Under the pieces are notes generated by a model, which searched no databases, had not been told where the DNA came from, and worked only from the letters and a program-made list of their open reading frames with translations. Positions 60,899 through 64,000 of a stretch of 64,000 nt of DNA are shown piece by piece (the first letter of the stretch is position 1; each line of letters opens with the position of its first letter). Origin of the DNA: Motiliproteus sp036964625 (lineage in GTDB: Bacteria; Pseudomonadota; Gammaproteobacteria; Pseudomonadales; Balneatricaceae); contig JBALTG010000001.1 of NCBI GenBank assembly GCA_036964625.1, positions 54,939 through 118,938 of the forward strand, read 5' to 3'. A program made the position numbers and the translations under genes.

Positions 60899-62311
60899 AT
60901 GACCGACTTCCTGTATCGCCAACTGCTCCGCAACCTCACCGAAGAGATTCGATCAGAGCGCCGTCCCGTGGGTTCGCGTATGCCATCCATACGCAGTCTT
61001 AGTCAGGAGAGGGGGTTGTCTAAATCGACAATTCTCGCCGCATACGACCGACTCGAAGCGGACGGTTTGATCAGCGCCCGTCCGCGCTCGGGTTATTTCG
61101 TCAATGGCGTTCAGCACACCGATCTGCTCTCCACCCATCCGCCGTTGATCAGCCAGCCGGAGTCAACACCGTTACCCGTCACCAGCGGCCAGGTGCTTAT
61201 GGACATCATGGAGCGAGGAGCCGCCTTTGATCTCGTCGGTGATCAGGAAACGGAGTTGGGCAATGACGCGCTGCGCCGCTGCCTTGCCCGGGCGCAGCGG
61301 CGACAAACCGCCGGCAACCAGAATAACTATGATGAACCCGCCGGGCTGCACAGTCTTCGCAGTGTGCTCGCAAACCGGCTTCACTCAGGAGGCAGCCACC
61401 TGGAGGCCGACCAGATAATCGTCACATCCGGCTGCCAGCATGCGCTCCTGCTGGCCTTGATGGCGACCACCAAGCGCGGCGATGTGGTGGCCGTAGAATC
61501 CCCCGGATTTTACGGTGTGTTTCAGCTATTTGAAGCACTGGGGCTGAAGGCGCTGGAGCTTCCCAGTTCATCTGACGCAGGGCTGAGCCCCGATGCTCTG
61601 GAGCTGGCGTTGCAGCACTGGGACATCAAGGCGCTGGTCGTCTCGCCCTGCTACAGCACGCCCACCGGGGCCAGCATGCCTGAAGCTAATAAAAAGCAGA
61701 TTGTTACACTCGCACAGACCCGTAACATCCCTATCATTGAAGATGATATTTATGCCGAGCTGTCCTTCAGCGAACAGCGCCCCCGCACCCTCCACAGCTA
61801 TGATGATCAAGGGCTGGTACTGCTGTGCTCTTCCGTATCCAAGTGTCTATCCAGGGACCTGCGCATCGGCTGGATCGTCCCCGGCAGATACCGCGAGCGG
61901 ATCAAGCAACTGAAACTGGTCACCAGCCTCGCCAGTTGCCGTGCTCAGCAGCAAGGGCTGGTTGATTTCCTGCAGGAAGGAAGCTTTGACCGTCACCTCA
62001 GAGTCCGGCGGCAAAAACTGCGCCAGCAGTACCAGCAACTACTCGAGATGCTGAGCCAATGTCTCCCCAGCATGAAAACCTGCAGCCGGCCTCAAGGCGG
62101 GCTCGCCCTCTGGGTGGAACTGCCTGATCGCGTTGATACTCTGGATCTCTACGGCCAATGCCTCGAGAAAGGTATCATCCTGACCCCGGGGCGACTCTTT
62201 ACCGCCCAAGAGCGGTATCGCAATGCGCTCCGCATAAGCTTTGCTTTTCCATGGACCGAGAAACGCCGGGCAGCCCTTACGCTGCTGGGGCGCATGGTGG
62301 CCGATCAATAA
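60899..62311 (+). CDS. MocR-type transcriptional regulator (GntR HTH plus aminotransferase fold)
   Basis: Protein of 470 residues. A GntR-type winged helix (LYRQLLRNLTEEIRSERRPVGSRMPSIRSLSQERGLSKSTI) is followed by a fold-type I PLP domain with VTSGCQHALLLALMAT, ESPGFYGVFQLF, VSPCYSTPTGASM, EDDIYAEL and a PLP-lysine segment LLCSSVSKCLSRDLRIGWI. PLP-binding regulators of this kind sense amino acids, amines or PLP. ATG 60899 gives the family start; the longer frame overlaps the divergent regulatory region. It is divergent from the siroheme reductase cluster, which it may control. Confidence 0.9.
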   Translation: MTDFLYRQLLRNLTEEIRSERRPVGSRMPSIRSLSQERGLSKSTILAAYDRLEADGLISARPRSGYFVNGVQHTDLLSTHPPLISQPESTPLPVTSGQVLMDIMERGAAFDLVGDQETELGNDALRRCLARAQRRQTAGNQNNYDEPAGLHSLRSVLANRLHSGGSHLEADQIIVTSGCQHALLLALMATTKRGDVVAVESPGFYGVFQLFEALGLKALELPSSSDAGLSPDALELALQHWDIKALVVSPCYSTPTGASMPEANKKQIVTLAQTRNIPIIEDDIYAELSFSEQRPRTLHSYDDQGLVLLCSSVSKCLSRDLRIGWIVPGRYRERIKQLKLVTSLASCRAQQQGLVDFLQEGSFDRHLRVRRQKLRQQYQQLLEMLSQCLPSMKTCSRPQGGLALWVELPDRVDTLDLYGQCLEKGIILTPGRLFTAQERYRNALRISFAFPWTEKRRAALTLLGRMVADQ

Positions 62312-62480
62312 AACTCTGAGCCTAATTCAATTGCTGCAACCGTCGGCGCTAATGCGGCTGCATGGTCAATGCTTAGGGGCTATCGTTATGGGATTAGCGC
62401 TATGCGAACCCTTGATTGCGGGTTAGCGATTAAGTTGCAGATAGCTGTTAGGATGCCGGCAACTATTTTAGGAACCCGCT

Positions 62481-63623
62481 ATGCAGCTTGATTTAAACGA
62501 CCTCACCCCTGAGCAATTCTTAGCAGAATACTGGCAGAAGAAACCGTTAGTGATTCGTCAAGGATTTAAAAATTTCCAGGACCTGCTCTCGGCAGATGAG
62601 TTGGCAGGTTTGGCCAGCGAAGAGTTAGTCGAATCGCGCCGAGTTTTTCGACAGGGTGACGAGTGGCACGCTGAGCTTGGCCCCTTTGACAGCTACGAAC
62701 ATCTGGGTGAAACAGACTGGACCCTGGTCGTACAGGCGCTGAACAACTGGCTGCCTGCGGCTGAAGAGCTGCTGCAGTGCTTTGATTTTATTCCAAGGTG
62801 GCGTTTAGATGACGTGATGGCCAGTTTCGGTACGCCCGGTGGGGGTGCAGGCCCACATATCGATCTATACGATGTATTTATCTGCCAGGGCTCCGGAAGC
62901 CGTCGCTGGCGTGTGGGTGGCCGGGGCGGACATACCGAGTTTGCGGCCCACCCGGCGTTGTTGCACTGCGAATCATTTGAGCCGATTCTCGATGTCGAAT
63001 TAAAAACCGGTGATATTCTTTATCTGCCACCGGGTTATCCGCATGACGGCGTATCGCTTGAGCCTGCGATGAGCTTCTCGGTCGGCTACCGTACCGCGTC
63101 AGCCAAAGAGATGCTCACCGGCATGGCAGATTATCTGATTGATCACGAATTGGGCGCCGAACAAATTGCGGATCCTGATCGGCAGGTGTCCCGCCAGCCT
63201 GGCTGTATTACCCCCGCGGATTTTGCCCGCCTCAAACAACAGCTGCTGGATACGCTCGACGACACCCTGATCAGTGAGTTTGCCGGTTGTTTTTTAACCG
63301 CCTCCAAGTGTGAACTTGACCTGCCCGAAAGCGAGCAAGGCTTCGACGTCTCAGACCTGCTGGACGTGATCCAAAGCCAAGACTTAACGCGCTTGGGCGG
63401 TCTGCGTTGTCTCTATTTTGAAGCCACCTACCGACAGGGTACGTTATTCATCAATGGCGAAAAAGAATCACTTAGCGCAGATCTGGCGGATGTGATCCCG
63501 CTCCTCTGCAACGCCCCCGTGTTAACGGCAGCAAGTTTGGCTGGCTGGCTTGAAAACAGCGCATTTATGGAGCAGATGATCGTCTGGATCAATAAGGGCT
63601 ATTGGTACTTTGATGAGGATTGA
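62481..63623 (+). CDS. roxA: 50S ribosomal protein L16 arginine hydroxylase, RoxA/YcfD-like
   Basis: Protein of 380 residues. A JmjC/cupin 2-oxoglutarate- and Fe(II)-dependent oxygenase: PHIDLYDVF supplies H126 and D128, GYPHDG supplies H188, matching the E. coli YcfD ligands within one residue. A C-terminal helical and winged-helix part follows. The N-terminal EQFLAEYWQKKPLVIRQGF is highly typical. It hydroxylates an arginine of L16 in the ribosome. Ribosome site AGGAACC precedes the ATG. Single gene between MocR and a repeat. Confidence 0.92.
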   Translation: MQLDLNDLTPEQFLAEYWQKKPLVIRQGFKNFQDLLSADELAGLASEELVESRRVFRQGDEWHAELGPFDSYEHLGETDWTLVVQALNNWLPAAEELLQCFDFIPRWRLDDVMASFGTPGGGAGPHIDLYDVFICQGSGSRRWRVGGRGGHTEFAAHPALLHCESFEPILDVELKTGDILYLPPGYPHDGVSLEPAMSFSVGYRTASAKEMLTGMADYLIDHELGAEQIADPDRQVSRQPGCITPADFARLKQQLLDTLDDTLISEFAGCFLTASKCELDLPESEQGFDVSDLLDVIQSQDLTRLGGLRCLYFEATYRQGTLFINGEKESLSADLADVIPLLCNAPVLTAASLAGWLENSAFMEQMIVWINKGYWYFDED

Positions 63624-63689
63624 TTCGACGCGTGTTGACTGACTGAAAGCGCTGACAGGAACGGCAAGCGCGACCTACAGGACCCCTTT

Positions 63690-63770
63690 TGTAGGTCGGA
63701 ATTCATTCCGACAATTCATACCGACAATGCTTCCCGGCGGCTGCCTATGTCGGGTTTCAACCCGTCTGCC
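63690..63770. repeat. Single copy of the hairpin repeat family
   Basis: GTAGGTCGGAATTCATTCCGAC starts near 63690, followed by CCGACAATGC, CGGCTGCCTATGTCGGG and TTTCAACCCG. It is a variant of the family at 15.3 and 24.9 kb, and sits between the roxA and AAA-ATPase stops, where it may act as a bidirectional terminator. Confidence 0.75.
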
Positions 63771-63777
63771 TCTACAT

Positions 63778-64000
63778 TTATTGACTCTTATCTGGCCATT
63801 GCCATAAGGGTTGATCGAGCATCCCTTGCCCCACGAGCTGAGTTTGCCCCAGGTTTTTCACCAACCGGAGTGAATTACATTGGTCACAACCCTCGAGAGC
63901 CGCAATCAGCCGGGTGGCATGAGAGATAACCCAAACCTGAGTCGTCGTTGCTGCCCGAATGATGAGTCTGGCAAGCGCCGGTAATAAATTTGGGTGCAAG
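63778..64000 (-). CDS. C-terminal part of an AAA-family ATPase (partial)
   Basis: Frame enters from the right edge and stops at 63778. The last 73 residues read LHPNLLPALARLIIRAATTTQVWVISHATRL, then LRLVKNLGQTQLVGQGMLDQPLWQWP. The pattern of a hydrophobic strand plus WVISHATRL is the D-loop/switch end of SMC- or RecF-like ATPases of the AAA_21 type, which predict-and-clip DNA or control defence. Only about a fifth of a typical protein is visible, so start, Walker motifs and exact family are unknown. The TTG at 63999 is not a start; the frame is open to the edge. Confidence 0.55.
   Translation of the reverse strand, partial: LHPNLLPALARLIIRAATTTQVWVISHATRLIAALEGCDQCNSLRLVKNLGQTQLVGQGMLDQPLWQWPDKSQ

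Overview
The window reads as chromosomal DNA of a free-living, probably marine gammaproteobacterium. This rests on gene content: GlnE, MsbA, WaaA, KdkA, HldE/HldD/GmhA, a two-domain ArgA, an RoxA/YcfD-type oxygenase, UbiU/UbiV and a Pit transporter with a PhoU-like partner. An Oceanospirillales-like member is my best guess, but I cannot prove the genus. Coding density is high, base composition is fairly GC-rich, and no rRNA, CRISPR array, complete insertion sequence or prophage is visible.

Layout. 1-1.2 kb: the end of a tandem array with a period of about 470-495 bp, then a RNase D-like exonuclease, a 58-bp repeat array and a DUF4136-type lipoprotein (to 2.7 kb). 2.8-7.1 kb: sbcDC. 7.2-11.0 kb: two exporters and an unusual cyclase that joins a membrane cytochrome-like domain, a 2Fe-2S ferredoxin and a class III nucleotidyl cyclase. 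11.1-15.2 kb: two small genes and an envelope operon (glycine-zipper protein, PepSY protein, response regulator, histidine kinase). 15.3-15.65 kb: a hairpin repeat array. 15.65-18.2 kb: argA and argE. 18.4-21.6 kb: pit, its PhoU-like partner, and divergent ygiF behind candidate Pho boxes. 21.7-24.7 kb: glnE. 25.4-26.4 kb: ilvE.

The centre (26.6-46.75 kb) is a lipopolysaccharide locus. Rightward run kdkA's divergent neighbour (GT9), waaA, msbA and an lpxL-type acyltransferase, then a complete pseudaminic acid pathway (pseB, pseC, pseF, a pseG-pseH fusion, pseI) and a sialyltransferase-like gene that is the obvious candidate to attach the sugar. Leftward run three further transferases, an O-antigen ligase/polymerase-like protein, hldD, hldE and gmhA. 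The gene set suggests a heptose-containing core carrying pseudaminic acid. Between hldE and hldD the 3' end of hldE is repeated twice more, giving a chain of ATGA-overlapped mini reading frames.

46.9-53.8 kb is an accessory stretch: tRNA-Phe, a GntR regulator with a candidate operator, an alpha/beta hydrolase coupled to a DMT exporter, a broken tyrosine recombinase, putP, and a divergent HPP-protein/TetR pair with two operator-like palindromes. 54-60.7 kb holds a DMT permease and a leftward redox cluster: siroheme nitrite/sulfite reductase, DUF934, an unlisted 46-residue membrane protein, CcoG, UbiU and UbiV. A divergent MocR-type regulator faces it. The window ends with roxA, a hairpin repeat and the C-terminus of an AAA ATPase.

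A theme runs through the window: at least six intergenic tandem arrays of different unit lengths (14, 58, 83, about 90, 183 and about 480 bp), three of which begin exactly at, or include, the 3' end of a gene.
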